In this document: in pieces, positions 1 through 8,697 of the stretch | Numbering within the stretch: position 1 is the first letter of the stretch | How the letters are laid out: each line of letters starts with the position of its first letter | DNA from: Nocardia tengchongensis | GTDB taxonomy: Bacteria; Actinomycetota; Actinomycetes; Mycobacteriales; Mycobacteriaceae | Length of the DNA stretch: 64,000 nucleotides | Assembly: GCF_018362975.1 (NCBI RefSeq) | Contig: NZ_CP074371.1 | Location: 4,650,001 to 4,714,000, forward strand | Direction of reading: 5' to 3' | Program-made: the position numbers and the translations under genes | Notes under the pieces: generated by a model | Databases searched by the model: none | What the model was told of the DNA's origin: nothing | What the model saw: the letters and a program-made list of their open reading frames with translations, nothing else

Positions 1-471
1 TCAACTGACATTCTCCCGATCCTCACAGCGACTGGTTCTCCACGCTGGCGGGATTCTGACTTCGCGATTCGAGACCGGTACCAGTGTCCAGATTCACGCT
101 CATCGGCAGTAGCGGACGTTCTGCACCGCACCGGGATCCGGCCGCCGGCGCCCCGCGCTGGCCGGTTCGGTCAGCGCGGTATGCGGCATGTGAGTGCGTT
201 CGGCGTGCTCGGCGCGCGGTCACGAGGCAGGCTGCCATTCGCATAGGATGTGACGGTGTCGCGTGTGCGCGCCAGGTGGACGGCGTCGGCATGGAGGCAC
301 CGCACTTCGGGAGGCACTCATGGGTCCACTTCTGATTCCCTGCTGATGGTGAGAGCGTGCCTCGCTCGGGGCGCGCGATAACCGCTGTCACAACGCCTTC
401 CATGCCTTCGCGCATCTTGTCACCCGCGAGGGCCATCTCCTGTTTGTCCCTCCTTCGCGAAAGAGACCTCC
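1..471. other. Gene-free stretch upstream of the hemerythrin gene
   Basis: No convincing gene is visible. The stretch contains the first copy of the dispersed repeat (104-188), and its last ~40 bases lead into the hemerythrin start. The open frames here differ in no way from random high-GC frames. Confidence 0.5.
104..188 (+). repeat. Dispersed hairpin repeat, copy A
   Basis: The copy starts with a CGGCAG-type box followed by GCGGACGTTC. A GC-rich centre follows, then a hairpin with arms CGCGCTGGCC and GGTCAGCGCG around GGTTC, ending in ATGCGGCA. A second box (GTGAGTGCGTTCGGC) continues to about 204. It lies upstream of the hemerythrin gene. Confidence 0.85.
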
Positions 472-957
472 ATGTCCACCGATCCCCCTCGTGCCCGGGC
501 ACTGGGCCGTGAACTGATCGGCACTCACCACTGGTTGCGTGGCGAACTACGCCGCGTTACCCGCGCCCTGGATGAGTACCCAGCCAACACCCCGATCCGC
601 CCCCTTCGTGACCTGCGTGCGCACTGCCTGGCCTTCTGCCAAGCTCTCACCGACCATCACACGAGCGAGGACGAGTCAGCTTTTCCCGCTCTGGCGCAAC
701 GCTTCCCGGATCTGAGACAGGTACTGACCGAGCTCTCCGCCGACCACCATCTGGTCGCGGACATCCTGACCCGAATGACAACCGCGCTTGCCGATCTCAG
801 CGCCGAGAACCTTGCAACGGTGCGCGGCGAGGTTGCGGGGCTATCGGCCATTCTGGAATCCCATTTTCAGTGGGAGGAGCGTCGCATCGCGGCCGCCTTG
901 GACGAGTTACCCAGCGCCAACTACACCGCAGCGGAGCTGTTTGGCCGAAGGCGATGA
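472..957 (+). CDS. Hemerythrin HHE-domain protein
   Basis: This is a 161-residue cytoplasmic protein of the hemerythrin/HHE family, whose members bind a di-iron centre and sense or store oxygen or protect against reactive species. Histidine/acid motifs fall at the expected spacing: a first HH near residue 19, DHHTSEDE near residue 62, ADHH near residue 90 and HFQWEE near residue 125. The whole protein is one four-helix domain of usual length. The start ATG is the first Met of the domain, and a purine-rich stretch lies just upstream. It stands alone between two repeat copies. The specific ligand or partner cannot be told from sequence. Confidence 0.85.
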   Translation: MSTDPPRARALGRELIGTHHWLRGELRRVTRALDEYPANTPIRPLRDLRAHCLAFCQALTDHHTSEDESAFPALAQRFPDLRQVLTELSADHHLVADILTRMTTALADLSAENLATVRGEVAGLSAILESHFQWEERRIAAALDELPSANYTAAELFGRRR

Positions 958-1049
958 CGCCCCGATAGATACGCTCGACATCTCATCAGGATTCGACGGG
1001 CGCGGCCGTCCGCCAGTATTACCGCCACGCCGTGAGAACCCATCCGGCA

Positions 1050-1130
1050 TTCGGCATGAGGGTGCGTTCGGCCAGCCGCGGCTCGGCCGGTCCGAGCCGC
1101 CCCGTAAGCGGCAGATGAGGACGTTCTGGC
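1050..1130 (+). repeat. Dispersed hairpin repeat, copy B (diverged)
   Basis: Left box TTCGGCATGAGGGTGCGTTC, right box AGCGGCAGATGAGGACGTTC. Between them lies a perfect hairpin GCGGCTCGG-CCGGT-CCGAGCCGC. The stem sequence differs from the other copies but pairing is kept. It sits between the hemerythrin gene and the next gene. Confidence 0.6.
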
Positions 1131-1199
1131 ACCACCGGGACCTGGCCTGTTGCACACCGTGCCCGACAGCTCTCAGATCACCGGAAGTAGCATCCGGGT

Positions 1200-2165
1200 A
1201 TGCAAGCCGACATCGCTGGGGCTTTTCAAATCGCCCGTCTAGCAGCACGTTTTGACTGGACGTGGAGCCCCGATGACGTACCACGGTTCTGCGATGTCGC
1301 GGAGTGGCAGTTCGCCGGGCCCTCCGCAAGGGCTGGTATCTCGACGAATCTCGAGATCGCCAGGCCCGTGGGTTTCGTTTCGATCGGGCGAGAGGTCTGG
1401 GACGACGCATCGCAGATCCGGGTTCTGCGTCAGATCTCGGTCGAGGCAACGTCATCCGATCTCGACCTCGGAACAGGTCCGACGCATGCAACCATCGATG
1501 CTTTTGCCCTCGCTGCCTCGCTCTTCGTGTCTGAGTGGGGGGATCCGGCACGGACGGTACCTGGCAGTTCCGCGAAACTCGCTTGGGATCTGCCGTGTGT
1601 CGTCATCCAGGTAGAGATCGACAAGAGCGATCTGGTTCTGAGCTTGATCAATCCTCACTACGAACAGTGGATCGAATCTTGCAGTGGTGAGGCTGAAGCT
1701 GACTGGCGTCGCTACCACGGTGACGAGAGGCCAAGTGACGCAGTGTCGCCTAGCCTGGCTGGTGGATGGACATCCTTCGCTGATGCCCTGGCTCTGACCT
1801 TGTCTCGTCTGCCCGAAGAGGGGCAGTTGACCCTCGTCGCCGGAAGCGATCACTGGCTACGCTTCAGCTTTGGCACGAACAGCCGCTACGGCCTGCTGTT
1901 GAAATGTGAATTCCCGAGAGTGCGCGGGATCGACTCCGCGGAGCATGCTCGAACCGGTTGGGCAAAGCCCGACAGGAGAAATCGGAACTGGGCGAAACGG
2001 ATCACGTGGCCAGCGCCGTTCGACGGATATCACTCACTGGCGCAAGATGCGGTTGCCGTACTGCGCGACATGTTTGGGGTTGATGACCCTACATCCATTA
2101 GTGTGTACAGCCGCAGCTCGTCGTACGAAGAGCCCGCAAGTCTCGAAGCCTTCAAGGGGAATTGA
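1200..2165 (+). CDS. DUF6301-like / TY-Chap-like two-domain protein
   Basis: This 321-residue protein has no signal peptide or membrane segment. Residues ~1-165 resemble the actinobacterial DUF6301 type, with the conserved-looking opening MQADIAGA and the FDWTWSPDDVPRFC segment. Residues ~180-315 (GWTSFADALALTLSRLPEEG onward) resemble the TY-Chap / YbjN-like chaperone fold seen in proteins linked to polymorphic-toxin and type VII loci. Both assignments come from recognised sequence style, not a search. ATG at 1200 is the only start before the domain. It lies alone between repeats B and C, with no toxin gene adjacent, so its role is unknown. Confidence 0.6.
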   Translation: MQADIAGAFQIARLAARFDWTWSPDDVPRFCDVAEWQFAGPSARAGISTNLEIARPVGFVSIGREVWDDASQIRVLRQISVEATSSDLDLGTGPTHATIDAFALAASLFVSEWGDPARTVPGSSAKLAWDLPCVVIQVEIDKSDLVLSLINPHYEQWIESCSGEAEADWRRYHGDERPSDAVSPSLAGGWTSFADALALTLSRLPEEGQLTLVAGSDHWLRFSFGTNSRYGLLLKCEFPRVRGIDSAEHARTGWAKPDRRNRNWAKRITWPAPFDGYHSLAQDAVAVLRDMFGVDDPTSISVYSRSSSYEEPASLEAFKGN

Positions 2166-2535
2166 GGACAGGGCCGGGAGTGTGGCGACCGCTCGATCGA
2201 CCTGCGGCGTGCTGCTGTTATCGCGCAATCGTTTGTGCTCATCAATCTGGCCCGCGGCCGCGGGCCCGGGCAGATCGCCGCAGGAGCGGACGCCAGCTCA
2301 CGGATCGCAGCAAGGTCATCAGGCCTGGCCTCATTGACGCGCCCGGTCATCGCCCTTCCACGACGTACAGCAGTAGATCGTCTAGGCCTGTATCCGAAAT
2401 TCGGCAGAAGCGGACGTCTTGCACAGCACTGGGTCCCGGCCGCCGGCGCGCCCTGCGCTGGCCGGTTCGGTCAGCGCGGTATGCGGCAAAGTAGTGCGTT
2501 CGGCCGTCTGCGGAAGAGCAGGGTCCGCACCTGGA
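2166..2535. other. Gap between convergent genes holding repeat copy C
   Basis: No gene is supported in these 370 bases. Apart from repeat copy C (2401-2488), no further structured element is evident. Confidence 0.5.
2401..2488 (+). repeat. Dispersed hairpin repeat, copy C
   Basis: A near-consensus copy. Box TCGGCAGAAGCGGACGTC, GC-rich centre, hairpin TGCGCTGGCC/GGTCAGCGCG around GGTTC, terminal ATGCGGCA. The second box (GTAGTGCGTTCGGC) continues to 2503. It lies between convergently transcribed genes. Confidence 0.85.
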
Positions 2536-3422
2536 TCATCTTGTGAGCGTGATCGCCCATTCAGGTAGCGGTTCGCAACGTTCGAGCCAGTCGAGCGGTA
2601 TGCCATCGGAGGTTGCGCGGGCACCGAGGACCCCGCCGATAATCGCACAGGTGGTATCGATATCACCGCCGGCCGCAACGGCCGTCCAGCATGCGTCGGC
2701 GAAATCATGCCCGTGGTGGGCGACGACCCAGAGGCTGAAGGGCACGGTATCGAGCGCAGAGGTGTCGTGGCCGACGCCCAATTCCACAGCGGCAGTGCCA
2801 GAATCGTCGAGGGACTCCGCATGCCTGAGCTTGTCTCGCACCGGCCCGTCGGGCATCTGAGCGGCGACCATATCGAGGAGTTCGGCACCACGTAGTTGCG
2901 GTTTCGCCGCGGATAAGGCGGCAGCAATTGCCACCGCGACTGCCCCGGCCACGGCATCGGGGTGGACATGGGTGACCTCCGCCGAAGCCGTGGCCTCAAT
3001 GACAACCCGATCGATGTCGTCGGCGAACCACGCGCCCAGCGGCGCTACCCGCATCGCGGCACCATTTCCCCAGGACCCGCGGCCCTCGCGCGCTTGTTGG
3101 GCGAGTTCGCGCCAGTGATAACCCTTTTGGCGGATCAGCCGCAGGATCCGACTCGTTCCGGGGCCGTATCGGCGATAGATGTCGTAGTGCTCGGCGAACG
3201 ATTGGGCCAACGCGTCCTGACCGATTCGGCCGTGTTCACTCAGGACTGCGAAGATCGAACACGCCATCTGAGTGTCGTCGGTCCACAACCACGGACCGGG
3301 CAGCACTCTCCGTCCCCAAGCGCGCCATAGTTGATCGGATCGTCGAAACACGACCCGAACGCGTCCCCCACCGCCAGGCCCCGCAGCGACATCAGCGCCA
3401 GTGATCGGCCATCAAAGCTCAT
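2536..3422 (-). pseudogene. ADP-ribosylglycohydrolase (DraG-like), frameshifted
   Basis: ADP-ribosylglycohydrolase family, which removes ADP-ribose from modified proteins using two divalent metal ions. The N-terminal part (about 37 residues, including SLRGLAVGDAFGS) is in one frame. The rest, with the metal-binding TDDTQMA motif and the C-terminal GGDIDTTC motif, is in another. The switch lies near 3312-3317 in a run of C/G, and adding one base joins the two into a ~295-residue protein of normal length. Start ATG at 3422; an internal Met start at 3392 is also possible. It may be a real inactivated gene or a one-base sequencing error. No partner ADP-ribosyltransferase is adjacent. Confidence 0.8.
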
Positions 3423-3491
3423 CCGACGAGTCTGGCAGGAACCATGATCCTCACCGCAGAATCGATCTCGAGGTAAACGCAACATAATGGA

Positions 3492-3575
3492 GCAATGAGA
3501 GTGCGTTCTGGACCGCACCAGGTTGTGGCCGCCGGCGCCCCGCGCTGGCCGGTTTGGTCAGCGCGGTATGCGGCA
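3492..3575 (+). repeat. Dispersed hairpin repeat, copy D
   Basis: The left box is of the GAGTGCGTTCTGG type that other copies carry on the right. The centre and hairpin CGCGCTGGCC/GGTCAGCGCG around GGTTT are conserved, ending ATGCGGCA. The copy lies upstream of the ADP-ribosylglycohydrolase gene. Confidence 0.8.
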
Positions 3576-3664
3576 TTACCGGATATCTCGGGCCGCAGCG
3601 CGTTCCGCAAAACTCGGTCGCGCACCCAGTGGCAATTGCGGGACCTCTTGGACCCCAGACGATT

Positions 3665-4480
3665 TCACTCGTTCTTGGGAAGTCGTGGTTCCGTGTCGGG
3701 TGAAAGCAGTTCGCTGCCGGGAGCGTCGACCGGACCCGGGCGAGTGACGACCAGACGGCTGAGAGCGTCCAGCCATGCGTCCTCGGGTGAAAGCGGTTCG
3801 CTGCCGGGAGGATAGATCGGTTCCGGGCGAGTTCCGAACAGGTAGTCGCGGAAGGCTCGCAGGTAATCGTCGAGCTCGCGCTGGTCGGTGAACCTGGTTT
3901 CGGTCGGGTCGAACCATTCGTCCGGTGTCGGCCGCCACCAGATCATGAAGTCGAGGGCTTCGCGCACCAGGGCCCCGTAGGTCGGATCCGCGGCGCAGAC
4001 CTTGCGCAACACCGTTGCGCTAGAGCGCATTCCGCGGCCGTATTCGGTGTGGTGCATGTTCACCAGCGGCCACAGCAGGCTACCGATATGCGGGATTTCG
4101 TCCCACCACGTCGCCTTCGTGCGCAGGGTCTCACTAGCTCGCCTGGGGCGTGATTGCGTGACAGGTGTCGGGTAGTCGCAGGGCGCGCCTCTTCGGTCGA
4201 TGCTGCGGGTCGGTCCGGTTTCAAGGTTCACGGGTGGATGCCACACGCCGCGCCACACCGAGACCCCGAGATAGCGGCGACTCACCGGGAGTGGTTCGGC
4301 CAGTGAGATGTCGACGGTAATTCGGCTCACGGGCGGCAACGGTCGGTCGCGGATCAGATCCGCCACCATCGACAAGCAATCCCGCACATCGAAGCCTGAC
4401 ACACCGACGCCCTGCTGGAGCAGGCCGTCGGAGCACTCCTGCGTGTCGAATTCGATCCAGAACCGCCGCAAGGTGGTCAT
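3665..4480 (-). CDS. Hypothetical protein
   Basis: This 271-residue soluble protein is not one I recognise. It appears to have two parts. Residues 1-95 carry many short strands (for example RITVDISLAEPLP and RRYLGVSVWRGVW). A tryptophan-rich helical part around residues 130-230 contains FMIWWRPTPDEW and ELDDYLRAFRDYLFG. The C-terminal ~40 residues contain a repeated PGSE(P/L)LSP motif and may be disordered. The start ATG at 4480 has a good ribosome-binding site (GGGAGGAAA). Single gene between repeats D and E; no functional context. Confidence 0.7.
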   Translation of the reverse strand: MTTLRRFWIEFDTQECSDGLLQQGVGVSGFDVRDCLSMVADLIRDRPLPPVSRITVDISLAEPLPVSRRYLGVSVWRGVWHPPVNLETGPTRSIDRRGAPCDYPTPVTQSRPRRASETLRTKATWWDEIPHIGSLLWPLVNMHHTEYGRGMRSSATVLRKVCAADPTYGALVREALDFMIWWRPTPDEWFDPTETRFTDQRELDDYLRAFRDYLFGTRPEPIYPPGSEPLSPEDAWLDALSRLVVTRPGPVDAPGSELLSPDTEPRLPKNE

Positions 4481-4561
4481 CTGCGATTTCCTCCCACCAG
4501 CACCGATGTCGAACTCCGGCCCCGATGATCCCAGAGCTGATCAGCATCCACCACTCGGCAA

Positions 4562-4646
4562 TCGGCAGAAGCGGACGTTCTGCACAGCACCGGGTCCCGG
4601 CCGCCGGCGCCCGCGCTGGCAGGTTCGATCAGCGCGGTATGCGGCA
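4562..4646 (+). repeat. Dispersed hairpin repeat, copy E
   Basis: Left box CGGCAGAAGCGGACGTTCTG, with inverted GCAGAA/TTCTGC arms. The centre is conserved and the second hairpin slightly weakened (GGCAGGTTCGATC). The end GCGGCATGTGCGGACATCC shows the right box clearly as a direct repeat of the left box. Confidence 0.85.
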
Positions 4647-4696
4647 TGTGCGGACATCCAGATCAGCGACGCCGATCAAACACCCCTGCCAGCGCG

Positions 4697-5674
4697 TTAC
4701 TCGCTACGAGATACCGTGCCCCGAATCTGAGGCGTGTTCGTTCTGCCGTAGTCGTCATAGATGTAGGTCGCCGAAACCACTCGGTTACTGCCGGTCTCAC
4801 ACTTCGGATCGCGTATGCGAGTAAACGCGAACCCGTTGCCTGTATTAGGCCGAGACAGCAGCAATTCGGTTGCCGGCGGACCCGACCGAAATGGCAGCTC
4901 GTCTCGGAACGAGACCGCGGTCGGCGGGGTGGTTTCGACGCTGCCCATGCCGTTACGCAGTGTGACCACGACCCCGAACCGAATGTCGGGCATATCCTTC
5001 GGCGGATACGACTGTGTCGTCGCGTCGCCCTTGTAGACGGTCGCCCGTCCCTCGTCGGTCCAGTCCGACACCTTCCTGCCGCAATGAGGGTCGGTGACGA
5101 ACCCAGCCAGGACACCGGACTGGGTGCCACTGCCCGCGATCAGCGGCGGAATCGTGACCCAGGCACTGACGAGAATGGCGACCGCCAGCCCTGCTCCGCC
5201 TCGAATCGAAGCGACACGCGTCCGACCGGATCGGTTGCTATACAAGTGCAAGAAAGCTGCCGTGAACGCTACGGCAACTGCGAAACACGCAGCGCCGAAG
5301 CTCGTTTCGAGGCGTCCGGGTAACTCCCGCTTGTAGTCGGACAAGTACAGCTCGGTTCCCACCCACTGAGCGAACAAACTGGCAACTACCCCACCCACAA
5401 CGGTGCCGCCAGGCGCGAACCGGTATGGCAACAGCCCGAACATGCCAGTGACGGCCAGCAGCGGGCTGATCACCAGCAGAAAAGGCCAATAGACCGCGAG
5501 GTTGGCCTCGAAGCGGCCGCCCGCTTCGAGCTCGAACCGTGGATCCGCTCCCCGGTCCGAGTACAGTCCTATCCCGATCGCCGCCCACGCGAGAGCCAGC
5601 GCGCCGACGGCAACGACCTGCAATAGGTACGCGAAACGGCTCCAGCGATTCCACGGTGAATCACGAGTAGACAC
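4697..5674 (-). CDS. Hypothetical membrane protein
   Basis: 325 residues from the GTG at 5674. The first ~180 residues hold about four hydrophobic segments (near residues 16-40, 65-90, 95-120 and 140-165), followed by a fifth near 185. The C-terminal ~130 residues (from the GSGTQSG region onward) are polar and contain two cysteines (DPHCGRKV and RDPKCETG) that could form a disulfide outside the membrane. Nothing identifies a transport or enzyme family. Single gene between repeats E and F. The exact start is uncertain because no strong ribosome-binding site is visible. Confidence 0.6.
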   Translation of the reverse strand: MSTRDSPWNRWSRFAYLLQVVAVGALALAWAAIGIGLYSDRGADPRFELEAGGRFEANLAVYWPFLLVISPLLAVTGMFGLLPYRFAPGGTVVGGVVASLFAQWVGTELYLSDYKRELPGRLETSFGAACFAVAVAFTAAFLHLYSNRSGRTRVASIRGGAGLAVAILVSAWVTIPPLIAGSGTQSGVLAGFVTDPHCGRKVSDWTDEGRATVYKGDATTQSYPPKDMPDIRFGVVVTLRNGMGSVETTPPTAVSFRDELPFRSGPPATELLLSRPNTGNGFAFTRIRDPKCETGSNRVVSATYIYDDYGRTNTPQIRGTVSRSE

Positions 5675-5792
5675 GCGGTCACTGTATCGACCAGTTGTGT
5701 CCGATCCGTCGACCAAGTGTGGAGAGATCGTGTGGGTCCGGTAGAGACACCAAAGTCGCAGAGCCCCAACCACTCAGAGGGCCATCCGCAGC

Positions 5793-5878
5793 TCGGCAGT
5801 AGCGGACGTTCTGCGCTGCACCGGGTTCCGGCCGTCGGCGCCTCTCGCTGGCCGGTTCGGTCAGCGCGGTATGCGGCA
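5793..5878 (+). repeat. Dispersed hairpin repeat, copy F
   Basis: Left box TCGGCAGTAGCGGACGTTC, centre GCCGTCGGCGCC, hairpin CTGGCC/GGTCAG around GGTTC, end ATGCGGCA. It lies upstream of the membrane protein gene. Confidence 0.85.
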
Positions 5879-5893
5879 GAAGTGGATGCTGGG

Positions 5894-6094
5894 CTATCGC
5901 CCGGGTAGCCACCGACGCCAGCCAACTCGACGCTCCGGCTCGATCATCTTGAACTGGACCGTCGCACCTTCCGGCGCATGACGCAGCTGTTGGTGGATCT
6001 GACCGGCCATCCCCACTCCGGTCACGAAATCCATGAGATGAACGTTATCCAGACTCAGATCGCCACCCACCTTCGGAGGAACGGCAAAGTCCAA
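5894..6094 (-). CDS. Small hypothetical ORF or gene fragment
   Basis: A 66-residue frame between repeats F and G. Its sequence (start MDFAVPPKVGGDLSLDNVH, end WRRWLPGR) looks more protein-like than the flanking frames. It is too short for a known family and may be the remnant of a longer gene. No clear ribosome-binding site. Low certainty. Confidence 0.3.
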   Translation of the reverse strand: MDFAVPPKVGGDLSLDNVHLMDFVTGVGMAGQIHQQLRHAPEGATVQFKMIEPERRVGWRRWLPGR

Positions 6095-6425
6095 GATTTC
6101 CGACCGCTTCGGCCTCAGCCCGCGCGCGAACGCTGTTTGGGCGAGATCAGCTCACAACCAATCCTCTTGCCCCTCAATGGTCTCCAACTCCGAACGGCAT
6201 TCTTCGAGATCATCCCAACACCGCGCACGCTACCCGCGTCGATCTCAGGATCACCCGATGACCGAGCTAGCCACCGAATGCACTGCATTCGGCATGTGCG
6301 GAGATTGCCCGCGGTCGTGTGTCGCTGAGCCCGTTCATCTTCCGTGACGCCCAGCTGGCCGGTTCGATCAGCGCGAGAAGCGGCGTGATCGGATGATCGC
6401 GATCCATGGGCCGGGCAGAGTGTCG
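6095..6425. other. Gap containing degenerate repeat copy G
   Basis: No gene is supported. The right half is taken up by diverged repeat copy G. Confidence 0.45.
6289..6384 (+). repeat. Dispersed hairpin repeat, copy G (degenerate)
   Basis: Left box TCGGCATGTGCGGAGATTGC and hairpin remnant CAGCTGGCC-GGTTC-GATCAGCGCG, ending AGAAGCGGC. The centre has lost similarity to the other copies. Confidence 0.55.
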
Positions 6426-6797
6426 TCAGGCCGTCAGGTCCATTCGCAGGAACTCTTTGATGCGCAGCAGTCGCGGCGGCCGGTTCGCGTCGGCGGCGAG
6501 GGCTCCGAACGCCTCGTCCTCCCCAACTATCCGTGGCGCGGTGAGCTCGAACTCGCGCCCGTCGATGCGGAGTCGCGCCCGACCCGCGGCCAGAATATTG
6601 CGCACCCAGTCCGAGCCCGATCCGTACACCGGGACGAATAGATACCCGCCGTCGACGGGAAACGCATCGAGCGGGGTGTGATGGGTTGCGCCGGAGTTGC
6701 GCCCGATATGCGTCAGCACCGGCCATTTCCCGCCTGCGATCGCACGCGGATTGAAAACCCGCTTGTTGACGTGCCCCCACCATCTCGGCATCGGCAT
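6426..6797 (-). CDS. Deazaflavin (F420)-dependent nitroreductase family protein
   Basis: This 123-residue protein belongs to the small split-barrel Ddn-like (deazaflavin-dependent nitroreductase) family typical of mycobacteria and Nocardia. These use reduced F420 or act as quinone/nitro reductases. Recognisable stretches are the HIGRNSGATHHTPLDAF segment (usual form GRKSG...TPL), the FVPVYGSGSDWVRNI segment and the C-terminal FLRMDL. Start ATG at 6797 has the ribosome-binding site GAGAGGTGA. It is divergent from a TetR gene, with three palindromic operators between them, so the TetR product very probably controls it. The substrate is unknown. Confidence 0.82.
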   Translation of the reverse strand: MPMPRWWGHVNKRVFNPRAIAGGKWPVLTHIGRNSGATHHTPLDAFPVDGGYLFVPVYGSGSDWVRNILAAGRARLRIDGREFELTAPRIVGEDEAFGALAADANRPPRLLRIKEFLRMDLTA

Positions 6798-6813
6798 CGA
6801 AATCACCTCTCCT

Positions 6814-6865
6814 CTTACACCTGTAAGGCTGACTTACATACGTAAGGTAGGCTTACAGGCGTAAG
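6814..6865. promoter_or_regulatory. Three tandem palindromic operators CTTACNNNNGTAAG
   Basis: Perfect 14-bp palindromes at 6814-6827, 6833-6846 and 6852-6865, each CTTAC-4 bases-GTAAG, repeat with a 19-bp period. They lie in the gap between the divergent nitroreductase-like and TetR genes. This is the expected place for TetR autoregulatory operators. Binding is inferred. Confidence 0.85.
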
Positions 6866-6896
6866 CCTGTCAAGACCTCCGCAGTCAGGAGCCGCC

Positions 6897-7541
6897 GTGC
6901 CACGCCCCGCGCAACCGCTCAGCAGAGCCCGCATCCTCGACGCGGCCATCCGAGTCGCGGATCGTGGTGGCGCGGAAGCGATCACGATGCGACGAGTGGC
7001 CCAGGAACTGGGCGTGGAAGCGATGTCGCTCTACCACCACGTGCCGAACAAGGACGCCATGCTCGACGGTGTGGTCGACGCGGTCTTCGCCGCCATCGAG
7101 CTGCCCCCGCCCGTCGCCGACTGGCGCGACGCCCTCCGCGAACGCGCCGGCTCCGCACGTGCGGTCCTGTCCCGGCACACCTGGGCCCTGGGCCTGCTGG
7201 ACTCCCGCCGCACACCGGGCCCGGCCACCCTCCGCCACCACGACGCCGTGCTCGGCGTCCTCCGCACGGCAGGCTTCACGCTTCCCCTTGCCGCACACGC
7301 AGTTTCACTGCTCGACAGCTATATCGGCGGATACGTGCTGCAGGAGGCGAATCTTCCGATCACCACCCCCGCCGATGTCAACGAGGTGGCGGCCGACGTC
7401 CTCGACCAGTTGCCGCCCGGAGAATTTCCATATCTTCGTGAGCTGATCGTCGACTACGCTTGTCAGCCGGGCTACGACCACACGGCTGAGTTCGACTACG
7501 GCCTGGATCTCATCCTGGATGCCCTGGAACAGCGCCGGTGA
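6897..7541 (+). CDS. TetR/AcrR family regulator
   Basis: 214 residues. The N-terminal helix-turn-helix lies at residues ~10-55 (ARILDAAIRVADRGGAEAIT, then RRVAQELGVEAMSLYHHV). The C-terminal ligand domain resembles the TetR_C_1 type. Start GTG at 6897 is preceded by AGGAG. It is expected to repress itself and the divergent deazaflavin-dependent reductase through the three palindromes at 6814-6865. The ligand is unknown. Confidence 0.88.
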   Translation: MPRPAQPLSRARILDAAIRVADRGGAEAITMRRVAQELGVEAMSLYHHVPNKDAMLDGVVDAVFAAIELPPPVADWRDALRERAGSARAVLSRHTWALGLLDSRRTPGPATLRHHDAVLGVLRTAGFTLPLAAHAVSLLDSYIGGYVLQEANLPITTPADVNEVAADVLDQLPPGEFPYLRELIVDYACQPGYDHTAEFDYGLDLILDALEQRR

Positions 7542-7852
7542 AATCGATGTCTGCGGCAGCGGCGACGGCCGCGGCCGAACGCGACCGGGTCCCACGGTGG
7601 CAGTGGCTCGAACTGGAGAAGCAGACATGACCTGGCGCAGACTCGGTCATCGGTATGAGCGCGCACTGGCGACGGTCGGTTGGCGGGCTCAGATGACCCC
7701 TGCCCGTTGATCTTTCAGTACGCACGCTGGCCGGTTCGGTCAGCTCCGTCGTCTTTGACCTCATTCGATCCGCACAACGAGGCTCCGTGTCACCCGTGTC
7801 TACGTCGGTCTCGAAGTTTGCGGCGGGTTTGCGGCTCTGCCATCATCTGCCG
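7542..7852. other. Gap with partial repeat; possible 27-residue ORF
   Basis: The partial repeat H lies at 7716-7753. A 27-codon frame starting MTWRRLGHRYERA (about 7627-7710) has a GGAG at fitting distance but no other support. Nothing else is seen. Confidence 0.35.
7716..7753 (+). repeat. Dispersed hairpin repeat, copy H (fragment)
   Basis: Only the hairpin core CGCTGGCCGGTTCGGTCAGC and a few flanking bases survive. Both boxes are missing. Confidence 0.45.
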
Positions 7853-8395
7853 ATGAAGAAAATGAAGGCCGTGGTGCTCGGTGCCGCAGTAGTGCTGTCC
7901 GTGGGAATCGCCGGTTGTAGCGCGGATCAGGAGTCGTCGTCTGCCGGAACCTCGGTCGCGCCGACCACAACGGCCTCGTCACCTGTCGCGAGCGACTACA
8001 CGAACCTGCTCATCAAGCCCAGCGATATCGACTCCGACTGGACGTTGAAGAGCAGCAAGGCGGAGAAGAACGGCATCACCGGCATCTACGGCAACGGCGC
8101 GGGGACCGAGAAGATCACCACCGCGGTCATTGTGCGCGAGAACGCCACGAGCGCTGCCGCGGCGGCCAAGAATGATGTTGCGCAGAAGTCGGGTGCGGCC
8201 TTCACGCCAATCGATATCGGCGTCGAGGGCGGCATCCTGAATGGCCCGGATGGAACAACCGTCGTGGTGTTCGCCGAGGGCGGAGCCTTCTCGATCATCG
8301 AATTCAACAGCAAAACCGGTGAATACGTCCCGGCCGAAGTAGCGCTCGCGATCGCCGCGAAGCAGGACGCCGCCATCAAGAACGGCGTGAAGTAG
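7853..8395 (+). CDS. Putative lipoprotein
   Basis: 180 residues from the ATG at 7853. A lipoprotein signal peptide is clear: a KKMK charged start, a hydrophobic stretch and lipobox IAGC with Cys at about residue 20. A Ser/Thr/Ala-rich linker (to residue ~45) precedes a globular domain containing PSDIDSDWTL and a GNGAGTEKI turn. The style resembles actinobacterial secreted LpqN-type or PknH-sensor-like lipoproteins, but I cannot name the family. It is expected on the outer face of the cytoplasmic membrane. The start is chosen because upstream in-frame codons would destroy the signal peptide. Confidence 0.75.
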   Translation: MKKMKAVVLGAAVVLSVGIAGCSADQESSSAGTSVAPTTTASSPVASDYTNLLIKPSDIDSDWTLKSSKAEKNGITGIYGNGAGTEKITTAVIVRENATSAAAAAKNDVAQKSGAAFTPIDIGVEGGILNGPDGTTVVVFAEGGAFSIIEFNSKTGEYVPAEVALAIAAKQDAAIKNGVK

Positions 8396-8697
8396 CGGCT
8401 CACGGTCTCAACGCGTTCCGCTGTCGGACTGCCGACAACGGAACCGCGCTGGAAGTCACGGCATGCCTCGACTCTCCACGATCGCCGGAATGCAGCCTTC
8501 GAAAACCGTCTTCGAGGTGTCCGAACGGTCCGTGCCGAACAGCGCAGGTTCATAGCAAATAGCTGCGCCAAAATGGCACGGTCGCACGAGCTTTCCGCGC
8601 CTCAGCCGGCCAGTAGAGCTCGGTGCCGGGCTCGAACTGATGAGGTCATTGTTGGCACAACGGCTATGCCGCCTTCGCCCCCGAGAACTCGGCCGGG
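8396..8697. other. Gap between convergent genes
   Basis: No gene, repeat or terminator of note is visible in these ~300 bases. Confidence 0.4.

Noticed and set aside
7627..7710. 27-codon ORF after the TetR gene
   Set aside because: It has a plausible ribosome-binding site but no homology or context, so it is mentioned only in the gap entry.
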